NCBI RefSeq assembly: GCF_027587025.1
Contig: NZ_JAPPTI010000007.1
Location: 1 to 64,000, forward strand
DNA from: Vibrio sp. LaRot3
GTDB taxonomy: Bacteria; Pseudomonadota; Gammaproteobacteria; Enterobacterales; Vibrionaceae
Reading direction: 5' to 3'
DNA: 64,000 bases
The notes below the pieces were generated by a model, which was not told the origin of the DNA, did no database searches, and saw only the letters and a program-made list of their open reading frames with translations. Below are positions 63,770 to 64,000 of this stretch, piece after piece. The translations under genes were made by a program, and so were the position numbers. Position 1 is the stretch's first letter; the number at the start of each line of letters is the position of its first letter.

Positions 63770-64000
63770 ATGAAGTTCTCGCGTTACCTAGCCACCCAAA
63801 CAAGCCAGATTGAACAGTTGTTTTTAGATACGTTTGCCGATTCTGAAGGTGCTGAAGAAGGCCAAGTAATTGCAATGCTAGTCAAAGATTTATTCGTCAA
63901 GACAGCGAGCCATGATCTAGAGTGCTTTGTCGCTATTAGTGAAGATGAACAAATCATGGGAGCGATTGTCTTTACGCCGCTCGACAATGAAGTTGACTCA
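63770..64000 (+). CDS. GNAT-family protein, partial (cut by window end)
   Basis: The first 77 residues from ATG 63770 are visible (MKFSRYLATQTSQIEQLF, then CFVAISEDEQIMGAIVFTPL), matching the start of a GNAT-like acetyltransferase. The acetyl-CoA motif lies beyond the window edge, so the call is tentative. GGAA lies upstream with a short spacing. Confidence 0.65.
   Translation, partial: MKFSRYLATQTSQIEQLFLDTFADSEGAEEGQVIAMLVKDLFVKTASHDLECFVAISEDEQIMGAIVFTPLDNEVDS

Overview
The window looks like a Vibrio chromosome. It holds the distal part of a superintegron (1-18813) joined to ordinary core genome (about 19040-64000). The genus call rests on VCR-like attC repeats in a long one-directional cassette array, Vibrio-type siderophore transport genes, an MSHA-like prepilin, a yejABEF operon and an Aer-like chemoreceptor. 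I cannot name the species from the sequence alone. No rRNA, tRNA or CRISPR array was seen.

Superintegron, 1-18813: 29 attC sites separate small cassettes whose genes, where recognised, all lie on the + strand. Each attC follows its gene, so the integrase and attI should lie to the left, outside the window. Most attC sites are 120-123 bp. Three are 91 bp and one is an unrelated-looking 99 bp. Recognisable cargo includes three GNAT acetyltransferases, a broken uracil-DNA glycosylase-like gene, a P-loop kinase-like protein, a GIY-YIG protein, a YniB-like membrane protein, an NlpC/P60-like hydrolase, an OGFr-domain protein, a GFA-fold protein, a tandem SH3-like protein, a C_GCAxxG_C_C protein, an MmcQ/YjbR protein and a metzincin-like protease. 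The rest are unknown, several with membrane segments; one cassette carries two genes. Two adjacent cassettes (2942-3370 and 3494-3920) have no convincing gene yet are clearly related to each other, which is the best candidate here for an undescribed element. Two genes are frameshifted at A-runs.

Core region, 19043-35159: an orphan MbcA/ParS-like antitoxin-family gene, an arsR-acr3 arsenite operon with two matching operator-like repeats, an M16 lipoprotein peptidase, and an iron-uptake set (TonB-dependent receptor, MFS transporter, AraC-type regulator) with Fur-like boxes. Then come an alpha/beta hydrolase, a lone prepilin, an L-lactate permease divergent from a LysR regulator, a fused double-ATPase of the oligopeptide type, and a small unknown gene.

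Core region, 35411-48605: a Lon-family protease, D-lactate dehydrogenase, a GNAT and a Nudix gene, the yejA-yejB-yejE-yejF peptide importer, an EAL phosphodiesterase with a degenerate GGDEF domain, and an S4 RNA-binding protein.

Core region, 48755-64000: a vctPDGC-like ferric catechol siderophore importer, cueR, an AraC-type regulator divergent from a second TonB-dependent receptor, acetate kinase with an FNR-like site, a 41-residue small membrane protein, GNAT and GFA proteins, a PAS-methyl-accepting chemoreceptor, a zinc-protease-like lipoprotein, a Sel1-repeat protein, and the start of another GNAT gene cut by the window edge. Iron acquisition is the main recurring theme of the core part.
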